A DNA stretch of 50,635 bases from Phenylobacterium sp. CCH9-H3 (GTDB lineage: Bacteria > Pseudomonadota > Alphaproteobacteria > Caulobacterales > Caulobacteraceae). Below are positions 1-11,204 of this stretch, piece by piece. Below the pieces are notes generated by a model that saw only the letters and a program-made list of their open reading frames with translations, was not told the DNA's origin and ran no database searches. Numbering within the stretch: the first letter of the stretch is position 1; each line of letters starts with the position of its first letter. The position numbers were made by a program, and so were the translations under genes. Location: contig NZ_LSJI01000203.1 of NCBI RefSeq assembly GCF_001557235.1, positions 1 to 50,635 on the forward strand, in the 5' to 3' direction.

Positions 1-2488
1 GGTTTGCGGCGCGGCGGCCGGCGCGCCGCAGCCTCCGGTCCAGGCCGCCCCTCCGCCGGCCCAGGCCGCCGCGCCCGCGCCGCGTCCGCAGGCGCCTTCC
101 GGCCCGCCGCCGGCCGGCCAGACCCGCACCTATCAGCCGTCGCACGATCGCCGTGACGACCGGCCGACCACCACCACCTACCGTCCCGAGCGTCCCCAGG
201 GCCGCTACGAGAACGCCAACTTCGGCCAGCGCGCGCCTCGCGCCGACGGCCCGCGCCCGCCGCGGGACGATCGCGGCGCGCCGCGGCGCGACGACCGTGG
301 CCCTCCCCAGGGCGGCGCGCCGCGTCCCGAGGGCGGCACCGTTCGCTATTCGGCCCTGGCCCCGCGCCCGGCGCCCGGCGGTGCCCGCGGCCCCGGCGGC
401 CCGCGTGGTCCCGGCGGTCCCCGGACCGGCCCGGCCGCTCCGCCCGCCACGCCCGAAGTCCAGCGCGCCGCGCGCCAGGCTCCGCGCCCCGGCGGGGCTG
501 CGATGGACCGTCGTCCGGACGAGGACGACCGTCGCCGCGACGCTGGCCCCGGCAAGGCGATCAGCCGCGTCAAGGGCGCGCCAACCCGCCGTGAAGGCCG
601 CCTGACCATCCAGACCGTGGCCGGCGACGCCGAGGGCGCCGAGCGGATGCGTTCGCTCGCTTCCGTCCGCCGCGCCCGCGAGCGTGAGCGCGAGAAGCGC
701 AGGGGCGGCGTCCAGGAACAGGCCCGCGTGGCCCGCGAGGTCGTCATCCCGGACGTGATCACGGTGGGCGAGCTCGCCAACCGCATGGCCACGCGCGGCG
801 TCGAGATCATCAAGTTCCTGATGCGTCAGGGCGTGATGCTGAAGATCAACGACGTCATCGACAACGACACCGCCGAGCTGGTGGCCACCGAGTTCGGCCA
901 TACCGTGAAGCGCGTGTCCGAGGCCGACGTCGAAGAAGGCTTCATCGGCGCCGAGGACGTGGACGATCATCTGATGCCGCGTCCGGCCGTCGTGACCGTC
1001 ATGGGCCACGTCGACCACGGCAAGACCTCGCTGCTCGACGCCCTGCGCTCCACCGACGTGGTCGCGGGCGAGCACGGTGGGATCACCCAGCACATCGGCG
1101 CCTATCAGGTGCGGCTGGAAAGCGGCGAGAAGGTCACCTTCCTCGACACCCCCGGCCACGCCGCCTTCTCCGCCATGCGGATGCGCGGCGCCAACGTGAC
1201 CGACATCGTGGTGCTGGTGGTGGCCGCCGACGACGGCGTGATGCCGCAGACGGTCGAGGCGATCAATCACGCCAAGGCCGCCGGCGCGCCGATCATCGTG
1301 GCGATCAACAAGATCGACAAACCCGGCGCCGACCCGACCCGCGTGATCAACGAGCTGCTGCAGCACGAGATCGTGGTGGAAAGCCTGGGCGGCGACACCC
1401 AGGCGATCGAGGTCTCGGCCACCCAGAAGATGGGTCTGGACAACCTCATCGAGGCGATCCTGCTGCAGGCCGAAGTCCTGGATCTGAAGGCGAACCCCGA
1501 CCGCACCGCGGACGGCGTCGTCATCGAGGCCAAGCTGGATCGCGGCCGGGGCGCCGTCTCGACCGTGCTGGTCAAGCGCGGCACGCTGAAGCGCGGCGAC
1601 ATCGTCGTGGCCGGCGACACCTTCGGCCGCGTGCGCGCCCTGCTCAACGAGCGCGGCGAGCAGCTGGACGAAGCCGGCCCCTCGGTGCCGGTGGAGATCC
1701 TCGGCCTGGACGGCACCCCCGCGCCGGGCGAGCCCTTCGCCGTCGTGGAGAACGACGCCCGCGCCCGCGAGCTGACCGAGTACCGGATCCGGGTGAAGCG
1801 CGAAAAGGCCGGCGCGCCGGTTCAGAGCGCGAGCCTGGCCGACATGATGGCCAAGCTGGCCGACAAGAAGGTCTCGGAGCTGCCGGTCATCATCAAGGCC
1901 GACGTGCAGGGGTCGGCCGAGGCCATCGTCGGGTCGCTGGAGAAGCTGGCGCACGAGGAGGTCCGCGCGCGGATCATCCTGTCGGGCGCGGGCGCCATCA
2001 GCGAGAGCGACGTCATGCTGGCCAAGGGCGCCGGCTCGCCGATCCTCGGCTTCAATGTCCGCGCCTCGAAGCAGGCGCAGGCGCTGGCCGAGCGCGAAGG
2101 CGTCGAGATCCGCTACTATTCGATCATCTACGACCTGATCGACGACATCAAAGGCGTGCTCTCGGGCATGCTGGCGCCGATCCAGCGGGAAACCTTCCTG
2201 GGCAACGCCGAGGTCCTGCAGGCCTTCGACATCTCGAAGGTCGGCCGGGTCGCCGGCTGCCGGGTCACCGAGGGCGTGGTCCGAAAGGGCGCGCGCGTCC
2301 GGATCATCCGTCAGGACGTGGTGGTGCTGGAACTGGGCGTCCTGCAGACGCTCAAGCGCTTCAAGGACGAGGTCAACGAGGTCCCGTCCGGCCAGGAGTG
2401 CGGCATGGCGTTCCAGGGCTTCCAGGACATCAAGCCGGGCGACGTCATCGAATGCTTCAACCTCGAAGAGGTGAAGCGGAGCCTGTAG
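1..2488 (+). CDS. infB: Translation initiation factor IF-2 (5' end outside window)
   Basis: IF-2 is the GTPase that delivers initiator tRNA to the 30S subunit. The reading frame is open from base 2, so the true start lies upstream; about 828 residues are visible. The first ~230 visible residues are a low-complexity Pro/Ala/Arg/Gly linker, as usual in alphaproteobacterial IF-2. An IF2_N-type segment follows (about bases 740-930, containing [11 protein letters not shown]). The G domain has G1 GHVDHGKT near base 1005, G3 DTPGHAAF near 1145 and G4 NKID near 1307. The C-terminal IF-2 domains run to a stop at 2488. An ATG at 503 is internal and is not the start. A strong terminator follows, so the gene probably ends its transcript here and is not continuous with rbfA. 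Confidence 0.97.
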   Translation, partial: VCGAAAGAPQPPVQAAPPPAQAAAPAPRPQAPSGPPPAGQTRTYQPSHDRRDDRPTTTTYRPERPQGRYENANFGQRAPRADGPRPPRDDRGAPRRDDRGPPQGGAPRPEGGTVRYSALAPRPAPGGARGPGGPRGPGGPRTGPAAPPATPEVQRAARQAPRPGGAAMDRRPDEDDRRRDAGPGKAISRVKGAPTRREGRLTIQTVAGDAEGAERMRSLASVRRAREREREKRRGGVQEQARVAREVVIPDVITVGELANRMATRGVEIIKFLMRQGVMLKINDVIDNDTAELVATEFGHTVKRVSEADVEEGFIGAEDVDDHLMPRPAVVTVMGHVDHGKTSLLDALRSTDVVAGEHGGITQHIGAYQVRLESGEKVTFLDTPGHAAFSAMRMRGANVTDIVVLVVAADDGVMPQTVEAINHAKAAGAPIIVAINKIDKPGADPTRVINELLQHEIVVESLGGDTQAIEVSATQKMGLDNLIEAILLQAEVLDLKANPDRTADGVVIEAKLDRGRGAVSTVLVKRGTLKRGDIVVAGDTFGRVRALLNERGEQLDEAGPSVPVEILGLDGTPAPGEPFAVVENDARARELTEYRIRVKREKAGAPVQSASLADMMAKLADKKVSELPVIIKADVQGSAEAIVGSLEKLAHEEVRARIILSGAGAISESDVMLAKGAGSPILGFNVRASKQAQALAEREGVEIRYYSIIYDLIDDIKGVLSGMLAPIQRETFLGNAEVLQAFDISKVGRVAGCRVTEGVVRKGARVRIIRQDVVVLELGVLQTLKRFKDEVNEVPSGQECGMAFQGFQDIKPGDVIECFNLEEVKRSL

Positions 2489-2567
2489 GGCGCAATGGCC
2501 CGACGCGGACCCCATATCAGGCGTCCGCGCGGGAAGTGCTCGACGGCCGCCAGGTTCGACAAGCGGA

Positions 2568-2597
2568 AGGCCCCTCCAGCGATGGAGGGGCCTTTCT
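2568..2597 (+). terminator. Rho-independent terminator after infB
   Basis: A perfect 11-bp stem (2568-2578 pairing with 2583-2593) closes a GCGA tetraloop and is followed by TTTCT. It lies 80 bases after the infB stop and 12 bases before the end of the convergent aminotransferase gene. The T-rich tail is on the plus strand, so it mainly serves infB. Confidence 0.85.
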
Positions 2598-2608
2598 GCA
2601 TTCGGCTG

Positions 2609-3796
2609 CTACAGGTTCAGCGAGACGACCGCCCGCTTGAAGGCTTCCATCTCCTCGCCCGATCCGATCGTGATCCGTGAGCGGGTCGGCCAGATCGGCC
2701 AGTTGCGGCCGATCTCGACGCCTTGCTCGGCCATCGCCTTCTTCACCTCGACCGCCGGCCGCTTCCAGTCGACCATGAAGAAGTTCGCCTTCGGCGGGAT
2801 GTAGTCCAGCTTCCGCCTGTCGAGCAGGGCCAGGGTGTCGGCCCGGACGCGCTCCATCTCCTCGCGCCGCTTCCGGATCAGATCCGCCTGGGTCAGGCTC
2901 ACCGTCCCGCAGACGACAGAGGGCGTCGGCAGGGCGAAGCTCGCCATCATCCCGTCGTAGCGCATGGTCTTGGCCATCAGCGCGGGCTTGGCGATGGTCG
3001 CGCCGAGCCGCATGCCGGCCATGCCGAACAGCTTCGAGAAGGTGCGCAGGACGATCACATCCTCGTCCTGCGCCGCCAGATAGGCGCCCGCCGGCGCTTC
3101 GCTGAAATGGATATAGGCCTCGTCCAGCAGCACGATCGAGCCGGCCGGCTTGTTGGCCAGCAGCCACTCCACGTCGGGCAGGCCGGTCAACGTGGCGCTC
3201 GGGTTGTTGGGCGTGCAGATGTAGTAGACCCCGGCGTTCGGGTCCGCCGCCAGCATCGCCTTCACGTCGTGGGCGTAGTCCTTGGTGAGCGGCACGCGCT
3301 TGACGGGCGCGCCGATGTAGCGCGCGACGCCCTCGGCCAGCTCGAAGGTCGGGTCCGCCGTGACCAGCCCGCGCGACGGCGAGCAATAGGTGACGATGAT
3401 GCGGGACATCGGATCGCTGGATCCCGGCCAGACGCTGACATAGGCCGGAGGCACGTTCTCGACGCTGGCGAGCGCTTTCACGAAGTCGGCCCGCTCGGAC
3501 CCGGTATAGCGGTTGCCGCCGGAGACGGCCGCGGCCGCGGCGTGGGCGGCTGGCTCCAGCGGTCCCGTCCAGCACTCGTTGGCGCCGATGCGGACCTTGC
3601 TCACGGCCTTGCCGGCTGCGCCGCCGGCCTGGGCATAGGCCGCCGGAGCCACGAGCGGCCCCACCGCGGCGCCCGCCGCCAGCAGGCTGAACACCCGTCC
3701 GATCGCCCGCCGCGAATAGCCGCGTCCCGCCAGATCGGCCGCGACATCGCCGCCCGCCTGCTTTTCAACCCGCATCGCGATCCGCCCCAATTCCAT
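2609..3796 (-). CDS. PLP-dependent aminotransferase, HisC-like, with Tat-type signal peptide
   Basis: This is a fold-type I aminotransferase related to histidinol-phosphate aminotransferase (395 aa from the longest start). PLP-binding signs are N198 in TPNNPS, D225 in LLDEAY, and K255 in TFSKLFG, the expected Schiff-base lysine, followed by GMRLG. The N-terminus has SRRAIGR at 28-34, then a hydrophobic stretch ending in AYAQA, which looks like a Tat signal peptide; periplasmic export is therefore inferred. An alternative ATG at 3775 has a better Shine-Dalgarno (GGGGCGGA about 5 bases upstream) and would shorten the protein by 7 residues while keeping the signal. The amino-acid substrate cannot be read from sequence, and a biosynthetic HisC role is unlikely for an exported protein. 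It stands alone between infB and a lipoprotein gene. Confidence 0.85.
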   Translation of the reverse strand: MELGRIAMRVEKQAGGDVAADLAGRGYSRRAIGRVFSLLAAGAAVGPLVAPAAYAQAGGAAGKAVSKVRIGANECWTGPLEPAAHAAAAAVSGGNRYTGSERADFVKALASVENVPPAYVSVWPGSSDPMSRIIVTYCSPSRGLVTADPTFELAEGVARYIGAPVKRVPLTKDYAHDVKAMLAADPNAGVYYICTPNNPSATLTGLPDVEWLLANKPAGSIVLLDEAYIHFSEAPAGAYLAAQDEDVIVLRTFSKLFGMAGMRLGATIAKPALMAKTMRYDGMMASFALPTPSVVCGTVSLTQADLIRKRREEMERVRADTLALLDRRKLDYIPPKANFFMVDWKRPAVEVKKAMAEQGVEIGRNWPIWPTRSRITIGSGEEMEAFKRAVVSLNL

Positions 3797-3997
3797 CCGA
3801 GGGGCGAAGGGAAGCGCATCCGCCCCGCCAGGCCAAGCGAGGCTTGCGTGGTCGCCCGGCGGGCGACCCTCCTGCGGCGTTCGCCATCATCGCCCGCCGA
3901 TGGGCGCCCAGCGCGGCGGCACGCGCCGGCGCCCCGGGCGTTCATCTCCGGTTCGGGATCGGGTAGTCACCATGGTCCAGCTCTCGACGGAGGATCG

Positions 3998-4504
3998 ATG
4001 TTTCGCACGGCCCTGATCGCCCTCGTGGCTGCGACGCTCGCGGCCTGCGCCACGGTGCAGAAGCTGGATTCCGCCGGCGACGTTCATGCCCTGCTGATCT
4101 CGATCCGCGATGGCGACGCCGCCACGTTCGAGACCCTGGTGGACCGCCCGGCCCTGAAGCGGGAAATTCAAGCGCGGCTGGTGACGGAGGCGTCCAGGGA
4201 TGGGCGCGTGCCGATGGGCCTCGCCGCCATCCTGGCGCCGGGCCTGGCCGAACTGGCCGGCGAGGCGCTGGTGCAGCCCGGCGTCTTCCGCGCTGTGGCC
4301 GACTACTACGGCTATCGCCCCGACATGAAGATTCCCGGCCCCATCGGCATCTCGACCATGCTGCGCGAGCTGCCCGACAGCCGCGTCTGCGCCGTGACCA
4401 AGAAGGATGGGCCTTGCCTGCTTATCTTCGCCAAGGCGCCGGACGGCCGCTGGAAGCTGTCCGGCTTCGAGGGCGACCTTTCGATGCTGCGCCTCAAGCG
4501 CTGA
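3998..4504 (+). CDS. DUF2939-like lipoprotein
   Basis: A 168-residue protein of unknown function. The start ATG has an AGGA-type ribosome site just upstream (ACGGAGGATCG). The N-terminus is a lipoprotein signal peptide with lipobox LAAC (Cys17). The mature part resembles the DUF2939 family: an early DRPALKREIQ segment and a C-terminal CLLIFAK...GRWKLSGF segment. A clear paralogue of the same length lies at 46559-47065. Envelope location is inferred from the lipobox. The family assignment is from recall and should be treated as probable. The next gene starts 34 bases downstream on the same strand. Confidence 0.75.
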   Translation: MFRTALIALVAATLAACATVQKLDSAGDVHALLISIRDGDAATFETLVDRPALKREIQARLVTEASRDGRVPMGLAAILAPGLAELAGEALVQPGVFRAVADYYGYRPDMKIPGPIGISTMLRELPDSRVCAVTKKDGPCLLIFAKAPDGRWKLSGFEGDLSMLRLKR

Positions 4505-4538
4505 TCGGCTTAAGCTCCCTCCGAACAGGGGGATGGGC

Positions 4539-5324
4539 ATGGGGCACGACGCCGCGCTGGCCGCGTACGACAGGTTCGACTTCACGCACGCGGGGCGGAC
4601 CTATCCTGTCTATCGTCGCGGGGCTGGCCCGGCAGTGATCGTGATGCACGAGATGCCGGGCCTGCATCCCCTGGTGATCCGCTTCGCCGACCGAGTGGCC
4701 GAGGCCGGGATGTCGGTCTTCTGCCCCAGCCTGTTCGGCGCGCCGGGCAAGCCGGTCAGCCGCGGCTACACTCTGGCGACGGCGCTGGGGGTGCTGTGCA
4801 TCCGGCGCGAATTCTACGTCTGGCGTGGCGATCGTTCGAGCCCGGTGGCCGACTGGCTGCGGGCGCTGTCCCGCAAAGCCCATGCCGACTGCGGCGGGAA
4901 GGGCGTCGGCGCGGTCGGCATGTGCTTCACGGGCGGCTTCGCCCTGGCGATGATGACCGATCCGTCGATGGTGGCGCCCGTGCTGTCGCAGCCGTCCCTG
5001 CCGATCAACAAGAAGGGCGCAGCGCAGATCGGCCTTTCGGGTGAGGAACTCGCCTGCGTGAAGGGTCGGCTGGCCGATGAGGACCTGTCGGTGCTGGGCC
5101 TTCGGTTCAGGAGCGACAAGCTCGTCCCCGATGCGCGCTTCGAGACCTACCGCCGCGAGCTGGGCGATCGCTTCGAGGTCATCGAGCTGGAGGACGGGGA
5201 CGCCGCGCCCGCGATCATCCCGCCCCACTCGGTCCTCACCCTTCACCTGAAGGAAGAGGGGCCGACCAAGGCCGCCGAACAGCGGGTGATCCAGTTCTTC
5301 CGGGAGCGGACAGGGGCGACTTAG
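4539..5324 (+). CDS. Dienelactone hydrolase family protein
   Basis: An alpha/beta-hydrolase of 261 residues. The dienelactone-hydrolase triad can be placed: Cys129 in GMCFTGG, Asp193 in RSDKLVP and His230 in PPHSV. E38 in HEMPG is the conserved glutamate that often orients the cysteine. The start at 4539 is preferred over the ATG at 4533 because the AGGGGG ribosome site (4527-4532) has correct spacing only to 4539. Family members open lactones or cleave esters; the actual substrate is unknown. It may be co-transcribed with the lipoprotein gene upstream, as the gap is only 34 bases and no terminator is visible. Confidence 0.85.
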   Translation: MGHDAALAAYDRFDFTHAGRTYPVYRRGAGPAVIVMHEMPGLHPLVIRFADRVAEAGMSVFCPSLFGAPGKPVSRGYTLATALGVLCIRREFYVWRGDRSSPVADWLRALSRKAHADCGGKGVGAVGMCFTGGFALAMMTDPSMVAPVLSQPSLPINKKGAAQIGLSGEELACVKGRLADEDLSVLGLRFRSDKLVPDARFETYRRELGDRFEVIELEDGDAAPAIIPPHSVLTLHLKEEGPTKAAEQRVIQFFRERTGAT

Positions 5325-5409
5325 CGCCCTATCTCTTCCCCCGATTTGCGAGTGCGCCGCCCCGCATCTACGTCCGCATCTGACGCACTGCCGTGTTTCT
5401 GTGTCGCCC

Positions 5410-5977
5410 ATGTCCGATGGACCCGACATGCCCTCCCGCGAGGAGGCGATGCTGGGGCAGCTGGCCGAGCTGGATCTCGCCGCCGCCGAGAAGGTCCATG
5501 CGCGCCTGATGGCCGCCGAGGACGCCGATGAGATCGACCGCTTCGGCCGCACCTATCACCGCTTGACCCGCTCCCTGCGCCAAACCCTCGCCCTGAAGGC
5601 CCGATTGGCCCGCGAGCGCGAGATCCACCGCATCCGCACGACGCCCTTGGCCATGACGCCGCGCGAGGCGAGCCGCCGGCATCTTACGCACCCCGTCCGC
5701 GCCCATATCGACAAGGCCGCTGCGGCGGCCCTGCGGTTCGTCGAGCGCGAGCGCGAAGCGCCCGACTACGACGGCGAATACGATTTCCTCGGCCGGACCG
5801 AGATCTACGAGATCCTCGAAGATCTGGCCCCAGGAGCACGCTTTCCTCGAAATCCCCGTCGACAACCTGATCGCCGCCGTCATCGACTGCCTCAAGGAGC
5901 CGACCGGCGGCGACGCGGACGATCCGTCCCCGCCATCGGCGCCGCCGCCCGACCCGGCTGCGCCGAGCTCGGCCTGA
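5410..5977 (+). pseudogene. Conserved hypothetical protein, interrupted by a frameshift near 5829
   Basis: I do not recognise a family. The N-terminal ~140 residues are Ala/Glu/Arg-rich and helical, ending in YDFLGRTEIYEILEDLA. In the uninterrupted frame (stop at 6000) the tail after base 5830 is arginine-rich with low G/C at third positions, typical of out-of-frame reading. One base on, at the CCCC run 5828-5831, the other frame gives EHAFLEIPVDNLIAAVIDCL and a Pro/Asp-rich tail with high third-position G/C, stopping at 5975-5977. The restored product is about 188 residues. Either a base was lost or gained in this genome or the base call is wrong. The start is uncertain: GTG 5401, ATG 5410 and ATG 5428 are all possible and none has a convincing ribosome site. 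Confidence 0.6.
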
Positions 5978-6083
5978 ACGACCTTCAACTGACGGGATGA
6001 CAACGGCGGGGTGATGCCCTAGAAGCCGCCGCTTTCCTGCGCGGGCGTCCGATCCGCCCGGCAGGGTTGCGAAGGCTGATCCC

Positions 6084-6521
6084 ATGAAACGTTCCCCCTC
6101 CAATGGCCGCGCCGCGCCGCAGGGCCCGTCGCAGCGGCAGCTGCGCGCCGGCGAGCTGGTCCGCCACGCCCTGGTCGAGATCTTCCGCGAGGAGGAGATC
6201 AACGATCCGGTCCTCGCCGGCGTCTCGGTGACCGTGACCGAGGTGCGGATGAACCCCGACCTGCGCCACGCCACCGTCTTCGTCGAGCCCCTGGGCGGCG
6301 AGAACGCCGACGAGGTGGTCAAGGCGCTGAACAAGCATTCGAAGTTCGTGCGCGGCCATCTGGGCCGGATGATCGACATGCGCTTCACGCCCGACGTGCA
6401 CTTCCGCCACGACGAGAGCTTCAACGAGGCGGCGCGGATGGCGCGCCTGTTCGACGACCCGCGCGTGCGCCAGGACCTCACCCCGGACGCCCCTTCGGAC
6501 TCCTGGAAGGACGAGGACTGA
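6084..6521 (+). CDS. rbfA: Ribosome-binding factor A
   Basis: RbfA (145 aa) is a KH-fold factor that matures the 30S subunit and is needed at low temperature. Typical features are the start [15 protein letters not shown], the segment [20 protein letters not shown], and [21 protein letters not shown]. The C-terminal tail is slightly longer than in E. coli, as is common in alphaproteobacteria. The stop codon overlaps the truB start (TGATG at 6519-6523), indicating translational coupling. In many bacteria rbfA directly follows infB; here about 3.6 kb of other genes separate them. Confidence 0.96.
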   Translation: MKRSPSNGRAAPQGPSQRQLRAGELVRHALVEIFREEEINDPVLAGVSVTVTEVRMNPDLRHATVFVEPLGGENADEVVKALNKHSKFVRGHLGRMIDMRFTPDVHFRHDESFNEAARMARLFDDPRVRQDLTPDAPSDSWKDED

Positions 6522-7450
6522 TGGCCCGCCGCAAGAGGGGCCAGGCCATTTCGGGCTGGATCAATCTCGACAAACCCTACGACCTGACCTCGACCCACGC
6601 GGTCGGCCGCATCCGCCGGCTGTTCGACGCGCAGAAGGCGGGCCATGCCGGCACGTTGGACCCGCTGGCCACCGGCATCCTGCCCATCGCCCTGGGCGAA
6701 GCCACCAAGACCGTCCCGTTCCTGGTGGACGCCGACAAGTCGTACCGCTTCACCATCGCCTGGGGCCGCACGACTGCGACCTATGATCGCGAGGGCGAGA
6801 CCATCGCCCAGTCCGACGTGCGGCCGACCCTGGCCCAGGTGCAGGCCGTGCTGCCGCGCTTCGTCGGCGAAATCGACCAGGTTCCGCCGGCCTATTCCGC
6901 CATCAAGGTGGACGGAGAGCGCGCCTACGACCTCGCCCGCGCGGGCGAAACCGTCGAGCTGGCCTCGCGCAAGGTGAACGTGTTCGACGCCCGGGTGGTG
7001 GACGCCGAGGATCCGGATCACATCACCCTGGAAGTGGATTGCGGCAAGGGCACCTACGTCCGAGCCCTGGTCCGCGACATCGCCGAGGCGCTGGGGGCTT
7101 GCGGCCACGTCAGCGCGCTTCGCCGCACGCGTGTGGGGCGGTTCACGGAGCAATCGGCGGTCGCACTGGAATTGCTTGAGGATTTAGGGCATAAGGCCCG
7201 CCAATCGGAGGCCCTGCTTCCGGTCGAGACGGCACTGGACGACATCCCGGTGCTCGCCGTGACCGACGAAGACGCCTTTCGATTGAAGCAGGGACGATCG
7301 ATCGTTCTCGTTCCCCGACAGGTGGAAGCGGTCAAGGCCGGGCTCAAGCCGGGCTCAAGAACCGTTTCAGCCATGTCGGGCGGGTCGATGGTGGCGCTCT
7401 GCGAGATGCGTGCGGGACGGCTCGAACCCTCGCGCGTCTTCAATCTCTAG
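6521..7450 (+). CDS. truB: tRNA pseudouridine(55) synthase
   Basis: TruB (309 aa) makes pseudouridine 55 in the T-loop of tRNAs. The catalytic aspartate is D47 in [12 protein letters not shown], and the downstream segments [20 protein letters not shown] and [14 protein letters not shown] are family hallmarks. It overlaps rbfA by one base and is followed after 14 bases by rpsO, so rbfA-truB-rpsO are likely one transcript. Confidence 0.97.
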   Translation: MARRKRGQAISGWINLDKPYDLTSTHAVGRIRRLFDAQKAGHAGTLDPLATGILPIALGEATKTVPFLVDADKSYRFTIAWGRTTATYDREGETIAQSDVRPTLAQVQAVLPRFVGEIDQVPPAYSAIKVDGERAYDLARAGETVELASRKVNVFDARVVDAEDPDHITLEVDCGKGTYVRALVRDIAEALGACGHVSALRRTRVGRFTEQSAVALELLEDLGHKARQSEALLPVETALDDIPVLAVTDEDAFRLKQGRSIVLVPRQVEAVKAGLKPGSRTVSAMSGGSMVALCEMRAGRLEPSRVFNL

Positions 7451-7464
7451 AGCGGAGACACCCG

Positions 7465-7734
7465 ATGTCGATCACGGCCGAACGTAAAGCCGAAGTCATC
7501 AAGACCCATGCCCGCGGCGACGCGGACACGGGCAGCGCCGAAGTGCAAGTGGCGATCATGTCCGAACGGATTTCGAACCTCACCGAGCACTTCAAGACGC
7601 ACAAGAAGGACAACCACTCGCGCCGGGGCCTGCTGAAGCTGGTCTCCGCCCGTCGTTCGCTCCTCGACCACCTGAAGAAGGCCGACGCGGCCCGCTATCA
7701 GGCGCTCATCGAGAAGCTCGGCCTGCGTCGCTAG
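7465..7734 (+). CDS. rpsO: 30S ribosomal protein S15
   Basis: S15 (89 aa) binds the central domain of 16S rRNA early in 30S assembly. The sequence is canonical, including [29 protein letters not shown] and [11 protein letters not shown] purine-rich site (AGCGGAGA) precedes the ATG. The gene is followed by a strong terminator-like hairpin and then pnp, the conserved rpsO-pnp order. Confidence 0.98.
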   Translation: MSITAERKAEVIKTHARGDADTGSAEVQVAIMSERISNLTEHFKTHKKDNHSRRGLLKLVSARRSLLDHLKKADAARYQALIEKLGLRR

Positions 7735-7741
7735 TTCTTCG

Positions 7742-7780
7742 AACGGACCCGTTTCCTGCCAGGAAACCGGGTCCGTTTCT
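7742..7780 (+). terminator. Rho-independent terminator or attenuator hairpin after rpsO
   Basis: Bases 7742-7757 pair with 7761-7777 to form a long stem (ACGGACCCG / CGGGTCCGT outer part, GTTTCCTG / CAGGAAAC inner part) with a single bulged C, followed by TTTCTCATTT. It begins 8 bases after the rpsO stop. It can end the rbfA-truB-rpsO transcript. In other bacteria the rpsO-pnp gap also holds a processing site, so partial read-through to pnp is plausible. Confidence 0.8.
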
Positions 7781-7967
7781 CATTTGAGGCTGCTCCTCCG
7801 TCACAGGCCGGGGGATCCATGCGGCGACCGGGGGGCGTGAGTTCCCCCACACACGCCGAGGGTCGGACGAGATCCTCACCGCCTGTGCCATTGGAGAGGA
7901 TTTCGGAAGACCGATCCCCTGTCCGCCCCCGTCGGGAATACGCCCGCGGGACGAGAAAGAAGCAGAA
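7781..7967 (+). promoter_or_regulatory. pnp leader region with several hairpin-forming segments
   Basis: The ~190 bases between the rpsO hairpin and pnp contain short inverted repeats: GGGGG...CCCCC around 7831-7848, GATCCTC...GAGGAT around 7872-7902, and a longer-range GGGGATC/GATCCCC pairing (about 7811 with about 7913). In E. coli and others the pnp leader folds into a duplex cut by RNase III and PNPase for autoregulation; a similar role here is inference from position only. Confidence 0.4.
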
Positions 7968-10106
<2,139 letters not shown>

Positions 10107-10134
10107 GCGCGGCAGCCTAGGCTGACATGACGAG

Positions 10135-10163
10135 GGCGGCCGCAGCGATGCGGTCGCCTTTTT
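10135..10163 (+). terminator. Rho-independent terminator after pnp
   Basis: A 10-bp stem (10135-10144 with 10149-10158, one G-U pair) closes a GCGA loop and is followed by five Ts. It starts 28 bases after the pnp stop and 16 bases before the end of the convergent SDR gene. Confidence 0.88.
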
Positions 10164-10179
10164 CATTGCCCGGACGACC

Positions 10180-10995
10180 TCACGCGGGTTCGGAAACCCG
10201 CACGCCGTAGCGGGCTGCCGGATGGGGCCTGGACAGGTTGGGCTGCAGGTTGGCTCGGGCGGCCGCGACGGCGTCCCAGTCGGCCGCGTCGGGCAGGGAC
10301 GGGATCGTCACCAGTTCGCCCTGGTCGAGGCCGGCCAGGGCCGCGTCCACCAGCTCATCCACGTGCATCAGGATCTCCTCGGGCACGTTCTCGATGCCGC
10401 GGCCCGAACGGTCCCAGATTTCGGTGCGCGTGGCGCCTGGCAGGACCGCCTGCACCGTCACGCCGGATCCGGCCAGTTCATCGTTGAGCGATTCCGACAG
10501 GTAGAGGACGTAGGCCTTGGTCGCGCCGTACACGGTGCTCTTGAACTGCGGCATCAGGCCAACGATCGAGCCGATGTTGACGATCTTGCCCCGGCCGCGC
10601 TGCGTGAAGCCTGCGGCGGCGGCGTTGGCCAGCCGGGTGACGGCGGTCACATTGAGCTGGATCAGGTCGTCCAGGCCGTCGGCGGCGGCGACCGCGAACG
10701 GCTCGAACAGCGCCGCGCCGGCATTGTTGATCAGCAGGGCCACACTGGCGTCATCGCGCAGCCGCGCCTCCAGCCGGCGCACGTCGTCGCGAACGGTGAG
10801 GTCCGCCTTGATCACGTCTACCGTCACGCCGGTCTCGGCGCGCAGGCGGGCGGTCAGGGCGTTCAGTCGAACCTCGTCGCGGGCGGCCAGGATCAGGTCG
10901 TAGCCTCGCTTGGCCAGGCGGTCGGCGTACACCGCGCCGATGCCGCTGGACGCGCCGGTGATCAGGGCCGCGCCCTTGGAAGTCTTGTCGTTCAT
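10180..10995 (-). CDS. SDR family NAD(P)-dependent oxidoreductase
   Basis: A classical short-chain dehydrogenase (271 aa). The cofactor motif TGASSGIG is at 13-20, NNAG at 90-93, and the catalytic Ser143, Tyr156 and Lys160 (YGATK) are in place. The C-terminal part (EEILMHVDELVDAAL) resembles the YdfG/DltE-like group. The substrate is unknown. A good ribosome site (AGGAG, 8 bases before ATG) supports the start. It is a single-gene unit between pnp and dnaA; the only regulatory sign is an AT-rich palindrome about 95 bases upstream. Confidence 0.88.
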   Translation of the reverse strand: MNDKTSKGAALITGASSGIGAVYADRLAKRGYDLILAARDEVRLNALTARLRAETGVTVDVIKADLTVRDDVRRLEARLRDDASVALLINNAGAALFEPFAVAAADGLDDLIQLNVTAVTRLANAAAAGFTQRGRGKIVNIGSIVGLMPQFKSTVYGATKAYVLYLSESLNDELAGSGVTVQAVLPGATRTEIWDRSGRGIENVPEEILMHVDELVDAALAGLDQGELVTIPSLPDAADWDAVAAARANLQPNLSRPHPAARYGVRVSEPA

Positions 10996-11090
10996 TTCGC
11001 ATCTCCTGCCGGTCGTACAGGTCGCCGGCGATGCGTAGTCAGATGGAAACGGAGCCCCACAGCCCTCAAGGCGGGAAGGGGCATACTTTT

Positions 11091-11108
11091 ATATGATGGG
11101 CATCATAT
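11091..11108 (-). promoter_or_regulatory. Perfect AT-rich palindrome, candidate operator of the SDR gene
   Basis: Two perfect 8-base arms, ATATGATG and CATCATAT, are separated by GG. The site lies 95 bases upstream of the SDR start codon, between its 5' end and the dnaA 3' end, and it is strikingly AT-rich for its surroundings. The symmetry suggests a dimeric repressor. No regulator gene is adjacent, so the factor would act in trans. Confidence 0.5.
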
Positions 11109-11150
11109 TTCCTGTGGACCCGGCGAGCTTAGCTGGGCGGCTGGAACGGC

Positions 11151-11178
11151 AAAGGGCCCGCCTCGCGGCGGGCCCTCC
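11151..11178 (-). terminator. Rho-independent terminator after dnaA
   Basis: A perfect 9-bp stem (11154-11162 with 11167-11175) encloses a 4-base loop. On the minus strand the loop reads GCGA and the stem is followed by TTT. It begins about 27 bases beyond the dnaA stop. The short T-run makes it moderate in strength. Confidence 0.75.
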
Positions 11179-11204
11179 GTCAGCGCTCCCCACAAAAAGG
11201 GCGG

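Noticed and set aside
153..605. Plus-strand open frame inside the infB N-terminal region
   Set aside because: It is an out-of-frame reading of the low-complexity IF-2 linker; the infB frame is open from the window's first bases.
5828..5835. Programmed ribosomal frameshift site in the hypothetical gene
   Set aside because: There is no slippery heptamer, only a CCCC run, and no evident downstream pseudoknot or internal Shine-Dalgarno; mutation or base-calling error explains it more simply.
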